A DNA stretch of 64,000 nucleotides. Source: Methanobacteriota archaeon (GTDB taxonomy: Archaea > Thermoplasmatota > E2 > DHVEG-1). Below the pieces are notes generated by a model that was not told the origin of the DNA, did not search any database, and saw only the letters and a program-made list of their open reading frames with translations. Both the position numbers and the translations under genes were made by a program. The stretch lies in the NCBI GenBank assembly GCA_903877165.1, contig CAIRCU010000020.1:1-64000 (forward strand). The letters are read 5' to 3'. This document shows, in pieces, positions 19,086-28,747 of the stretch (the first letter of the stretch is position 1; each line of letters opens with the position of its first letter).

Positions 19086-19682
19086 TTACGGTCTCCTCTT
19101 CTGCTGCTGTTCTTCGCGAATCAGCGAGGTGAGAAGATGCTCGATAATGAGATGAATATCCTCCACACGCTGCATATAGAAGGAGGGGACATGGAGGTTG
19201 TGACGCGCGGTCTTCAGGAGTTTGCCGCCGTCGTATCCGGAGAGTCCGATGGTGACAGCCTGATGACTGTTGGCATAGTCAAGGGCTTTGATGACGTTCG
19301 GTGAGTTGCCGCTGCCGCTGATCCCGATGACGATGTCACCGGGCTCCATGAGGTTCTTGAGCTGCTCAACGAAGATGTCGTCGTAGCTTGCGTCGTTGCC
19401 CCACGCAAGCATCGTGGGGACGTTGTCCGTGAGGGCCATGACCTTGAAGCGGGGGAAGTCCCGCACGATCGTGCCTTTTGACAGGTCGCTGGCGAAGTGC
19501 GAGGCGGTGGACGCGCTGCCGCCGTTGCCTAGAATAAAGATTGTCCGACGCTGTGCACGAGCATCCAGTAGAATCGAGGCGAACTCCTCTATCTTCTCGA
19601 GGAAGTCAGGCTCCATCACATTCAGGGTCTTCTGAAGTTCTTGGAGGTAGTCTTTAGTGAATTGCTTCCGAAAGGTATCCAT
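19086..19682 (-). CDS. gmhA: SIS-domain sedoheptulose-7-phosphate isomerase
   Basis: ILGNGGSASTASHFASDLSKG and GISGSGNSPNVIKAL. Confidence 0.88.
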   Translation of the reverse strand: MDTFRKQFTKDYLQELQKTLNVMEPDFLEKIEEFASILLDARAQRRTIFILGNGGSASTASHFASDLSKGTIVRDFPRFKVMALTDNVPTMLAWGNDASYDDIFVEQLKNLMEPGDIVIGISGSGNSPNVIKALDYANSHQAVTIGLSGYDGGKLLKTARHNLHVPSFYMQRVEDIHLIIEHLLTSLIREEQQQKRRP

Positions 19683-19718
19683 GGTCCTTTCCCTTCCTAC
19701 ATGTTATTCGACGTGGGG

Positions 19719-20702
19719 TTAATCGCTGACGTAGATGATACGGCTGCCGCTTGATTCGAAGCGGAATGGGGTCTCCTTCAGCATGGAGAGGGCGCCGCGG
19801 ACCGCATCCTGTTTGTGCGGCTCGCAGTAGAAGAGGAGGAACCCGCCACCGCCGGAGCCCAGGATTTTACCACCGAGGGCGCCTGCTGCACGGGCTTTCT
19901 CGTAGTAGGAGTTAATGATAGGGTTGGAGATTTTCGATGCGAGCTGCTGCTTGTACATCCATCCCTTGTGTAGTAGGTTGCCGAACTCGGTGAGGTCATT
20001 CTTGCGGAGCGCTTCGTTCAACTCTGCGACCTGTTCCACCATCTTGTCAAGGATGTGCAGGTTCTGATCCGTTTTTTGTTTCTGTTCGGTGAGGATCTCC
20101 ACCGACTGCTTGGGCATCGCGATGTAGAAGAGCATGAGGTTATTGTTCAACTCCTCCTTAAGCGAAGCCTTGATGATGATCGGGTCGACATCGACTGATT
20201 CGTCCGCATTAAACTGGATATGGTTGAACCCCCCGTAGGCGGCCGCGTACTGGTCCTGCTTACCGATAGGCTGACCGAGGATATCAATCTCGATGTGGCA
20301 GGCCTCCTTTGCGAGGGTTTCCGCGGAGACGTACTCACCTTTGAACGCATGAAGCGCATGCAGGGTGCCGACCAGAACGCTGCTTGAGGCACCCAAGCCT
20401 GAACCCTCATGGGCCGGGAGTAGATCAGACATGTAGACAATCTCGATGCCGCGCGTGATCCCTCCCACGGTCTTTAACGCCTCTCGGACGAGATTGTGCT
20501 CAATTTCATCGACGCCCATCACATACTCGATTTTGGAGTACCCGACGCGGATATGGTCCGTGAACCGGGCGTTCACCGTGATGTACACGTATTTGTTAAT
20601 CGTCGTACTGATGACGGCACCAAACCTGGTCTTATAATAGACCTGGAGGTCTGAGCCGCCTCCGACAAAGCTCATGCGTAGTGGAGTCCGTGAGATGATC
20701 AT
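19719..20702 (-). CDS. hddA: GHMP kinase, D-glycero-D-manno-heptose 7-phosphate kinase-like
   Basis: MIISRTPLRMSFVGGGSDL..., EGSGLGASSSVLVGTLHAL, KILGSGGGGFLLFY. Confidence 0.88.
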   Translation of the reverse strand: MIISRTPLRMSFVGGGSDLQVYYKTRFGAVISTTINKYVYITVNARFTDHIRVGYSKIEYVMGVDEIEHNLVREALKTVGGITRGIEIVYMSDLLPAHEGSGLGASSSVLVGTLHALHAFKGEYVSAETLAKEACHIEIDILGQPIGKQDQYAAAYGGFNHIQFNADESVDVDPIIIKASLKEELNNNLMLFYIAMPKQSVEILTEQKQKTDQNLHILDKMVEQVAELNEALRKNDLTEFGNLLHKGWMYKQQLASKISNPIINSYYEKARAAGALGGKILGSGGGGFLLFYCEPHKQDAVRGALSMLKETPFRFESSGSRIIYVSD

Positions 20703-20856
20703 GGAATCAGTTGCCTGGTAATCAAAGACCGACTCTTTTTAAAGATTGTGTCTCAAATACAGGAGCGACCCCCGGATTCAAGGGAAATGTTAATATCGGT
20801 TCGATGAAATCCCTCAAATCAATCCAAAGAAAAAGAGTCTTTGGTGGGATTCCGCT

Positions 20857-21900
20857 ATGAACCCTGAGATAACCATTGGAAAACGACGCATTGGACCCCA
20901 GCACACTCCCTTCGTGATCCCAGAAATCGGAATCAACCATGAGGGCGACATCGGCAAAGCGAGACAAATGGTCCGGGACGCGGCAGGCGCGGGCGCGGAA
21001 TGCGTGAAGTTCCAATGTCACGTGATCGAAGACGAGATGATCCCCGAGGCGAAAAAAGTCATCCCGGGGAACGCCATCGAGTCGATCTACACGATCATGG
21101 AACGCTGCAGCTTGTCTGAGGACGAGGACCGAAGCCTGAAGGCCTACGCAGAATCACAAGGACTCATCTACTTGTCCACGCCGTTCTCACGGGCGGCAGC
21201 CGACCGACTGGAAAAGATGCACGTGCAAGCCTATAAAATTGGCTCAGGTGAATGCAACAACTACCCGCTCGTTGAGCACATCGCATCGTTCGGCAAACCC
21301 GTGATCCTCAGCACAGGCATGAACGACCTTCGCAGCGTACGGAAAAGCGTGGATATCTTGGAAGCCGCAGGCGTTCCCTATGCCCTGATGCACTGCACCT
21401 CACTGTACCCCACGCCGTACGCAAAAGTCCGGCTGGGTGCTTTGCCGCAGCTGCAGAAGGAATTCCCCCATGCTATCCTGGGGCTCAGTGACCATTCCCT
21501 CGGCAACTACACGTGCTATGCCGCCGTGGCGCTGGGAGCGTCTATCCTGGAGAAGCACTTCACCTCGGATAAGACCTGGCCCGGCCCCGATGTTCCAATC
21601 TCAATCACCCCGCAGGAGCTCACACAACTCATCCAGGGATCATCCGCTATCCACCAGGCGCTGGGTGGATCGAAAACCATCCTGCGCGAAGAACAGCCGA
21701 CCATTGACTTCGCGTACGCCTGCGTCGTCACCATCAAGCCCATCAAGAAAGGCGAACGGTTCACCACCGACAACATCTGGGTCAAACGACCAGGAACCGG
21801 GGAACTCAAGGCAGACCTGTTCAAAGACATCCTTGGGAAACGCGCCGCCAAGGACATCCCCAAGGACATCCAGCTGAAAAAGAGCCACATCACCTCATAG
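20857..21900 (+). CDS. NeuB-family nonulosonic acid synthase with C-terminal SAF domain (copy 1)
   Basis: FVIPEIGINHEGDIGKARQMVRDAAGAGAECVKFQCH; KIGSGECNNYPLVEHIASFGKPVILSTGM. Confidence 0.9.
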   Translation: MNPEITIGKRRIGPQHTPFVIPEIGINHEGDIGKARQMVRDAAGAGAECVKFQCHVIEDEMIPEAKKVIPGNAIESIYTIMERCSLSEDEDRSLKAYAESQGLIYLSTPFSRAAADRLEKMHVQAYKIGSGECNNYPLVEHIASFGKPVILSTGMNDLRSVRKSVDILEAAGVPYALMHCTSLYPTPYAKVRLGALPQLQKEFPHAILGLSDHSLGNYTCYAAVALGASILEKHFTSDKTWPGPDVPISITPQELTQLIQGSSAIHQALGGSKTILREEQPTIDFAYACVVTIKPIKKGERFTTDNIWVKRPGTGELKADLFKDILGKRAAKDIPKDIQLKKSHITS

Positions 21901-21964
21901 AAACAGATAACTTATAAATACAGCCATTTTTATTGCCAGCCCATCAGAAGATTGAGGGAAGACG

Positions 21965-23095
21965 ATGAATTATTGTAAACGGTGTGTCATGCCCGATACC
22001 CGGCCCGGGTTGAAGTTCAAAGACGGCGTCTGCAACGCATGTCTTAACTATGAGAAAAAGAAGACCGTCGACTGGGGCCAACGCTGGAGGGAACTGCAGA
22101 AATTCTGTGATAAGTACCGCGGCAGCAACGGCGACTCCTACGACTGTGCGATTGCAGTCAGTGGCGGCAAAGACAGCCACGTCCAAGTCCTTACCCTTAA
22201 AAAGAAACTGAACATGAACCCGCTGCTTATCTCCGTCGACAACTACAGCTGGACGCAGACAGGACGGAAAAACATCAAGAACATCTGCGACACCTTCAAC
22301 TGCGACCTGGTCACCTTCACTCCCAGGTTGAACACCCTGCGGGTCCTCACGAAAAAAGCGGCGATAAAACTCGGTCAACCATCCTGGTACTGGGACTCCC
22401 TGCTCTACGCAATCCCATACAAGTTCACCATGGACTTCGGCATCAAGATGCTCGTCTACGGTGAAAACGTATGCTACGAGTACGGCGGCAGCCAAAGCGA
22501 CACAGAAACGCCTTCAGCACTTGATCAGTTCGCCAACGACGTCGTCAAACCCACGAAGTTTGAAGAATGGGTCGGCGACGGCGTTACCATGAAAGACCTG
22601 GACATGTGCAAATTCCCCACCTACGACGAGATGAAGAAGGTGGGCCTTGATCCAATCTACCTCAGCTACTACATCCCCTGGGACTCCCACCGCCATTACC
22701 TCATCGCCAAACAATATGGGTTCCAGCACGTCGGCCACGAATGGAAACGCGAAGGCACCATCGAGGACTACAACCAGGTCGACACCATTGGCTACGACAT
22801 GAACCAGTTCTTCAAATGGCTTAAATTCGGCCATTCGACGGCCACAGAGCTGGCAGCTCGATGGGTCCGCGCCGGGATGATTACCCGTGACGAGGCTATT
22901 CAGCTTGTCAAAGAAAAAGACGATAAACTCGACCAAATCATTTACAACGACTTCCTCGAGTTCACCCGCATGAGCCACGAGGAATTCTGGGCCATCGCGG
23001 AGAAATGGTATAACCGCAATATCTTCGAAAAAGACATGTACGGGCTGTGGCACCTGAAAAACCCAATCTGGGAGCAAACCAAAACCAAAAAGTAA
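21965..23095 (+). CDS. N-acetyl sugar amidotransferase (PseA/WbpG family)
   Basis: MNYCKRCVMPDTRPGLKFKDGVCNAC zinc-binding N-terminus; IAVSGGKDSHVQ PP-loop. Confidence 0.88.
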   Translation: MNYCKRCVMPDTRPGLKFKDGVCNACLNYEKKKTVDWGQRWRELQKFCDKYRGSNGDSYDCAIAVSGGKDSHVQVLTLKKKLNMNPLLISVDNYSWTQTGRKNIKNICDTFNCDLVTFTPRLNTLRVLTKKAAIKLGQPSWYWDSLLYAIPYKFTMDFGIKMLVYGENVCYEYGGSQSDTETPSALDQFANDVVKPTKFEEWVGDGVTMKDLDMCKFPTYDEMKKVGLDPIYLSYYIPWDSHRHYLIAKQYGFQHVGHEWKREGTIEDYNQVDTIGYDMNQFFKWLKFGHSTATELAARWVRAGMITRDEAIQLVKEKDDKLDQIIYNDFLEFTRMSHEEFWAIAEKWYNRNIFEKDMYGLWHLKNPIWEQTKTKK

Positions 23096-23135
23096 AACCT
23101 ATTCAACCTTGAACTTACAAGGATTCCCGACAATC

Positions 23136-24296
23136 ATGGCAGCGCAGAGACAAGACAAAAAATCGTTAAAGCGAAAGATCGTTTTCCTGACAGGCACACG
23201 CGCAGACTTCGGGAAACTCAAGCCCCTGATCAACCGAGTGGAACACTCTAGCGAGTTCGACTGCTTCATTTTCGTGACCGGGATGCACACCCTATCGAAG
23301 TACGGGTTCACCTACGACGAGGTCCGCAAACAGAACTACAAAGAGATGTTTGTGTTCATCAACCAGACCCACAGCACGGAAATGGACATCATCCTAGCCA
23401 ACACCATCATGGGATTCAGCAATTTCATTAACGAAATCAAACCGGACCTTATCGTCGTCCATGGCGACCGGGTCGAGGCGCTGGCTGGAGCCATCGTTGG
23501 TGCATTTAATAACCGACTCGTGGCGCATATAGAAGGCGGTGAGGTCTCCGGGACCATCGACGAGATTATTAGACATGCGATCACGAAGCTTGCCCATACC
23601 CACTTCGTCGCTAATGATGTTGCGAGGCGGCGTCTCGTACAGATGGGGGAGAACGAAAAAACTCTGTTCGTCATCGGCTCTCCGGACATTGACATCATGC
23701 TCTCCAACACCCTACCGTCTCTTCCTGAAGTAAAACGGCGCTATGAGATCCCCTATGAGAGGTATGCCGTGTTCTGCTATCACCCGGTGACGACGGAGCT
23801 TGACTCGCTGAAGCATGACATTAAGAATGTGGTCTCCGCTCTCATACAATCAAGGAAAAACTACGTTGTCATTTACCCAAACAACGACAACGGCTCGGAA
23901 ATCATCATCAAGGAAATCGAGACGCTGCAGAAGAATCGGAATTTCCGGGTGCTCCCGTCCATGCGGTTCGAATATTTCTTGACGCTGTTGAAGAACGCGG
24001 AGTTCGTCATCGGGAATTCCAGTAGCGGCATCAGAGAGGCAGGGATCTATGGAGTGCCGACCGTGAACATCGGCACACGGCAGCAGAACCGTAGCAAGAG
24101 CCGCTCCATCATTAACGTGCCTGCAGTACATGCCGATGTACTCAAGGCTATCGCAAAGACGAATAATCTGAAGGTCAAGAAGACCTTTGAGTTTGGAAAA
24201 GGGAACAGCGCTGAGAAGTTCTTCAAGATCATCACAGCCCCTTCGTTCTGGAAGATCCCCTGTCAGAAGCAGTTTGTTGATCAGAAGCTGAAATAA
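23136..24296 (+). CDS. NeuC/LegG-like hydrolysing UDP-HexNAc 2-epimerase
   Basis: IVFLTGTRADFGKLKPLI; VHGDRVEALAGA; HIEGGEVSGTIDE; IGNSSSGIREA. Confidence 0.9.
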   Translation: MAAQRQDKKSLKRKIVFLTGTRADFGKLKPLINRVEHSSEFDCFIFVTGMHTLSKYGFTYDEVRKQNYKEMFVFINQTHSTEMDIILANTIMGFSNFINEIKPDLIVVHGDRVEALAGAIVGAFNNRLVAHIEGGEVSGTIDEIIRHAITKLAHTHFVANDVARRRLVQMGENEKTLFVIGSPDIDIMLSNTLPSLPEVKRRYEIPYERYAVFCYHPVTTELDSLKHDIKNVVSALIQSRKNYVVIYPNNDNGSEIIIKEIETLQKNRNFRVLPSMRFEYFLTLLKNAEFVIGNSSSGIREAGIYGVPTVNIGTRQQNRSKSRSIINVPAVHADVLKAIAKTNNLKVKKTFEFGKGNSAEKFFKIITAPSFWKIPCQKQFVDQKLK

Positions 24297-24317
24297 CCCA
24301 AGAAGGTGGCCCTCTTT

Positions 24318-25043
24318 TTATTTCTTGGTCGTCGACCAATGCTGGACCTGCTTGTTGATCTCCAACAGGGATGGATTCTCTAGCAGATAGGAGACGACCT
24401 GGGGGAGGGTGAACCGGGGGTTGTCATGGTAGAAATGCTGGAACACGAGCCGCATGAGTCTTAAATCGTCAATTTCATCTACGGTCAGTCGTATCTCCGG
24501 ATGCCGCAATAACGGTTCCACGGGGAGGTCGATTTTTTTTACCTGAGGGTTCTTCTCGAAGAAATGACCCCAGATTTCTGTGTCGGTCTCGGATTTCGAT
24601 GCGATAACGTTCCCGAGGGTCTCAATCTTCAGACCATAGCCGTAGGCACCGAGAGGCAGGCTCATGGTCGTGATATAGTCCGCATGGGTCCGTCGATAGG
24701 TGTCGATTATCTTGTCGATATAAACGGGGTCGGCCAGCGGATTATCCGCTGTAGTGGAGACAATGAAGTCCACGTTGAAGGATCGTGCGGCATTGTAGAG
24801 TCGGTCGAGGACATCTTCTTTGCTGCCGCGGAAATACTTGATTCCTTTTTTCTCAGCGACGTCGACAAGGATGTCGTCCTGAGGGTCGACCGAAGTACAG
24901 AGGATGACCATGTCAGCGTTCTTTGAGGTTGTTAAGCGGTCGATCATGTGCTCGATCATGGGGCGTCCTTCGATGTAGCGCATGACCTTGAGGGGCAGCC
25001 GCGTGGATTTCATCCGTGCGGTTATCGTGATGGCCTGTTGCAT
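24318..25043 (-). CDS. cytidylyltransferase-like protein (SpsF/NeuA/KdsB superfamily)
   Basis: ITARMKSTRLPLKVMRYIEGRPMIEHMIDRL; DFIVSTTADNPLADP. Confidence 0.85.
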   Translation of the reverse strand: MQQAITITARMKSTRLPLKVMRYIEGRPMIEHMIDRLTTSKNADMVILCTSVDPQDDILVDVAEKKGIKYFRGSKEDVLDRLYNAARSFNVDFIVSTTADNPLADPVYIDKIIDTYRRTHADYITTMSLPLGAYGYGLKIETLGNVIASKSETDTEIWGHFFEKNPQVKKIDLPVEPLLRHPEIRLTVDEIDDLRLMRLVFQHFYHDNPRFTLPQVVSYLLENPSLLEINKQVQHWSTTKK

Positions 25044-25045
25044 GC

Positions 25046-26119
25046 TTATTTCACCTTGTCCCAGTTGACGGCCTCTGCCTGCTTGACATCCATAGTCAGT
25101 TTCTTGCCGAGGAGCTTGAGGTAATCGCGCTGTTCAACCGTGTTTTCCGGTTCGGTGCGTTTGAAGGTGATGTCTTCGCGGGTGAGTCTTTGGCCTTTTT
25201 TCAGGTCACGGGCGGCGACGATAGTGAATTTCATGGGGCCATTGGAGGCGACCGCTTTTTCGTATTCGTTAATCTCCATTTTGCCGGTCCCTAGTGTCGT
25301 TACGAGGAGCTGGATTTGTCGTTGTATTTCGCAGAGCTGGTCGATGCCGATAGCAGATTCATAGTCAATGCGCCTCTCCCCGGGGTTGAGGGTGACATGT
25401 TTTTCGATAAAGTTTGCACCCTTGACAAAACCGGAGATCGTGATGAGGGTGTTGTCCTTGGAATCCCAACTGGTGTGATCTGCGTACCCAACGGGGACTT
25501 TGTAGGTCTCTTGCATCGTGGTGATTTTCTTGAGGTTAATGTATTCGAACTTGGTAGGATAAATTTGGAACCCGTACATCAGGAGGACGTCGGTTCGGTT
25601 GAGGTATTTCAAGGCGTAGGCTATGTCTTCCGAGGTGGATCCTCCGACGCCGAGGATGACGGGCATGGGCAGTTTCTTGGCGCGCTCCAGCATCTCAAGG
25701 TTGTTGATTGCGATGGCATGGAGTTCGACGGCGGTGACGAGGTCAGGATGTTCCGAGGCGAAGTCGATGGCTTTTTTCTCGTCAGCGAGGACGATGGTTT
25801 CAAAGCCTCGGTCTTTGGTTTCTTGCAGGACGGCGACCCAGGTTTCAGGGGGCAGTTTGAACTTGTCGTACAAGGAATAAAGGTGATGGGCATGGGTGAT
25901 ATAGGAGTCGACGTCGATGAGGATGTGGTACTTGACGGCGTCGCAGCAGTGGTGTTTGACGAGCTCAGCGAGGATGGCGGAGAAGTACTTCGGGTCGCCC
26001 TCGTGGATGTAGGCGGTCTCTGCGACGATGTAGGGTAGTGAAGGGTCGGCTAGCGCCTGTTGAAATTTGCTTTCGTTTCTTGGAGGAGCCATCGGGCGGG
26101 CGTTATCATTTCGTGACAT
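25046..26119 (-). CDS. NeuB-family synthase (copy 2)
   Basis: NeuB TIM barrel (YIVAETAYIHEGDPKYF..., ILGVGGSTSEDI) and C-terminal SAF domain. Confidence 0.85.
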   Translation of the reverse strand: MSRNDNARPMAPPRNESKFQQALADPSLPYIVAETAYIHEGDPKYFSAILAELVKHHCCDAVKYHILIDVDSYITHAHHLYSLYDKFKLPPETWVAVLQETKDRGFETIVLADEKKAIDFASEHPDLVTAVELHAIAINNLEMLERAKKLPMPVILGVGGSTSEDIAYALKYLNRTDVLLMYGFQIYPTKFEYINLKKITTMQETYKVPVGYADHTSWDSKDNTLITISGFVKGANFIEKHVTLNPGERRIDYESAIGIDQLCEIQRQIQLLVTTLGTGKMEINEYEKAVASNGPMKFTIVAARDLKKGQRLTREDITFKRTEPENTVEQRDYLKLLGKKLTMDVKQAEAVNWDKVK

Positions 26120-26131
26120 AAATAGTTTTCA

Positions 26132-27667
26132 TCAAACTCCATGGTGCTGGAAGAATTCCTGAAAACGCTGCTGTGGGTTGGGGGTGAAGAAGAGGTCTGC
26201 AATCTGTGTGGTCTCCTTGACGGCAGCCGCGTAGTCTTCGAAAATCTGCTTGGTGGAGGCGATGAACGCTTCGGGGGTGGACACGATGTAGGGGGTGTCC
26301 GCGGAGGGGGTCAGGTGAAAGAGGTCGAGGAAGATGTTTGGGGTTCCGAAGGCCATGGCTTCCAGGCCACTAGTGGAGTAGACCGTGGAGTGGAGGTCGA
26401 CGAAGCCGAAGAGCCGGAAGGTGTCCTCGTATTTGTTGATTAGGATGAGGTTGGTCGGGTGACGCCAGTCCTCGTACTTGGTCTTATCATAGGGATGGGG
26501 TTTGAAGAGGATGCCGATGTCCAGCTTCAGGGCGTCGAGTCTTTCCGAGACTTCTGTGACGAACTCTTGGACTTCTCGGGCAACGATCCACTGGGACGTG
26601 AAGAGGATATTGCGGGCATAGGGGGTATACTGAGATTTCATGGCTGCGTCATTGGGTTTTTCTTGCAGTTTCTTCGCAAGGTAGGGGTAGCCGGTGGCGA
26701 AAACCTTGTCTGGGCTGAAGAGGTTGCCGGTGCGGACCAGGTCTGCGTAGATGTCGCCGTGGGCGAGGAGGTACTCTGGTACGCAGTCGTGGTTCGTGGT
26801 CTGCTGGGTGCGCCGGTAGGCGGGCAGGTATTTGGTGATCAGGCCGTGCTGAATCTCGACGGAGGGAATGTGAAGCTTTCGGCAGGCCTGGGCTAGCGCC
26901 ATCGGGAAGCGGCCGTATCCGCAGCGGATTAGTACCATGCGGGGTTTGGTGTCGGACAGGGTGGCGGTGAGGAAGTCTTTGACGTAGACGAAGACGGCGA
27001 TGAAATCGTAGAGGTTACGGCGGAGGCGACTCTTGTCTACCGCTGCGGTCGTGCTGATGTATTCGATGACCTGTTCGAGGGTCTCTTGGCTTTCGATCCT
27101 GAAGGTCTGCCGTCTGGTAAGCTGGTGGAAGAGGAGATCCCAGAACGTCTTTGACCACAGCGGGAAGTGCATGGGCACATAATGCCTGGAGTAGAGGGGA
27201 TGGTCATAGTCTCGTCTGATGCCTGAGGTCTGAGGCCATTCGCAGACCGTGAGATTGTCGTCGAGGACGTCGTAGAGCGGATCCAGGTAGATGTCGTAGT
27301 AAGTCTCATTATACAGCTTCCTGCTCTCGCTGCTGGAGAAGCCGTAGACTGTGGTCCGCGGCAGCCGCAGCGGCTGGAGGCCTTCTTTGAAGGTGGAGAG
27401 GAAGGATCTGACCATCTCCATGCGTTCGGTCCCAGGGCCCGTCTGATCCCCGAGATGCTGGAAGTTTGAGTATAGAAAAATCCGCAGGAGGTTCCACAGG
27501 CGGGTGCCGTCTGCAATCTGGATGCTGTCGACAGGGAAACGGGTTTCGATGTCCTCGAGGAGCTGGTACGCGGTCTGGTCGTGGATTCTGCCGGAGACCT
27601 TGAGGTCGTATTCGTTGTAGAACGCAATTATTTGCTCAGCAATCTGACGAGAGTCCTTCGTCGCCAT
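26132..27667 (-). CDS. capsule-polysaccharide-type GT-B-like protein
   Basis: CRKLHIPSVEIQHGLI... HGDIYADLV... VFATGYPYLAKKL... KPHPYDKTKYEDW... STSGLEAMAFGTPNIFLDL. Start re-placed at MATKDSRQIAEQ; the longer ORF overlaps the divergent gene. Confidence 0.65.
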   Translation of the reverse strand: MATKDSRQIAEQIIAFYNEYDLKVSGRIHDQTAYQLLEDIETRFPVDSIQIADGTRLWNLLRIFLYSNFQHLGDQTGPGTERMEMVRSFLSTFKEGLQPLRLPRTTVYGFSSSESRKLYNETYYDIYLDPLYDVLDDNLTVCEWPQTSGIRRDYDHPLYSRHYVPMHFPLWSKTFWDLLFHQLTRRQTFRIESQETLEQVIEYISTTAAVDKSRLRRNLYDFIAVFVYVKDFLTATLSDTKPRMVLIRCGYGRFPMALAQACRKLHIPSVEIQHGLITKYLPAYRRTQQTTNHDCVPEYLLAHGDIYADLVRTGNLFSPDKVFATGYPYLAKKLQEKPNDAAMKSQYTPYARNILFTSQWIVAREVQEFVTEVSERLDALKLDIGILFKPHPYDKTKYEDWRHPTNLILINKYEDTFRLFGFVDLHSTVYSTSGLEAMAFGTPNIFLDLFHLTPSADTPYIVSTPEAFIASTKQIFEDYAAAVKETTQIADLFFTPNPQQRFQEFFQHHGV

Positions 27668-27737
27668 CGTGTCTCCTTTAAGGCGAGTGTGGGTACCGTG
27701 AGTAAAATTATATAGATTCTGCCGTTTCCGACACGCA

Positions 27738-28733
27738 ATGCCGCTCGACTGCCCCATGGTCTCGTTTCTCATCCCGCTGCGTAACGAGGAGAAGACCCTC
27801 CGGCCATGCCTTGATTCACTACTGGCATTGGAGTATCCTAAGGAGAAAATCGAGATCGTGCTCGCCGTTGGGCCGTCCACCGACATGACCAAGACGATCG
27901 CCGAGGAGTACGCGAAGGCCCATCCATCCATCACGATCGTCGACAACCCCTCGGGGAACACCGCGATTGGACGGAACCTCTGCATTGAGCATTCCACAGG
28001 TGAGATGCTCATGAACTACTCCGGGCATGTAATAGCCGAAAAAAACCTTCTTACTGTTTTGGCTCTGACGCTGCAGCAGCAGCCAGCTGACGTCGCCGCG
28101 GTCGGCTGCTCGAACCTCTCCCCGTCCGAGCAGAGCTTCGTCGCGCAGGCTTCAGGAGCCGCCTTCCTCAGTTACCTTGGCGGGAGGAGTTTCTTCTCGC
28201 AGAACGCGGGGTATCCGACGGAGCGGTTCACGGACCACATCTCGTTCGCCTGCTACCGTAGGAAACCCGTGGAGCAAGTCGGGAAGTTCGACCCGGAGTT
28301 CTGGTGCGGTCAGGACTACGAGCTGGACATCCGTCTCCGGGACGCGGGGTACAAGATTCTCTATACGCCAAGGACAAAAGTCCTGCATTTCAAACGGGCG
28401 ACGCTCCGGAGCCTGTGGCGGCAGATGTACCGCTACGGGATTGCTCGGGCGAAAATAGTGAAGAAACATCCCAAGACCCTGAAATTTTTCCATCTCATCG
28501 GCCCGGTGTTCATTATCGGCGGGATTTTCCTCGTGGCCCTCACGCTCCTGGGGCTCATCCCGGCCTGGATCGTCCCTCTCCTTGTCGTGGGATATGTCCT
28601 GCTCTCGTTCATCAGTATCCTGCAGGTGGCACGACGGCCGGCGATCGTCATCAGCAGCCCCGTGTTCTTCCTCCTAATTCACGTGGGGTACGGTCTTGGG
28701 TTTCTGCGAGGACTTCTCTACAGCAGACTGTAA
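27738..28733 (+). CDS. GT2 family glycosyltransferase with C-terminal TM helices
   Basis: VSFLIPLRNEEKTLRPCLDSLLALEYPKEKIEIVLAVGPSTDMT. Confidence 0.9.
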   Translation: MPLDCPMVSFLIPLRNEEKTLRPCLDSLLALEYPKEKIEIVLAVGPSTDMTKTIAEEYAKAHPSITIVDNPSGNTAIGRNLCIEHSTGEMLMNYSGHVIAEKNLLTVLALTLQQQPADVAAVGCSNLSPSEQSFVAQASGAAFLSYLGGRSFFSQNAGYPTERFTDHISFACYRRKPVEQVGKFDPEFWCGQDYELDIRLRDAGYKILYTPRTKVLHFKRATLRSLWRQMYRYGIARAKIVKKHPKTLKFFHLIGPVFIIGGIFLVALTLLGLIPAWIVPLLVVGYVLLSFISILQVARRPAIVISSPVFFLLIHVGYGLGFLRGLLYSRL

Positions 28734-28747
28734 GACTGCCTGAGGTA

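Noticed and set aside
25316-26038. 240-aa plus-strand ORF
   Set aside because: Antisense of NeuB copy 2; Gly/Val/Asp-rich artefact of GC-biased codons.
27668-28012. N-terminal extension of the 26132-28012 ORF
   Set aside because: Would overlap the divergent GT2 gene and its promoter; MATKDSRQIAEQ at 27667 is a better start.
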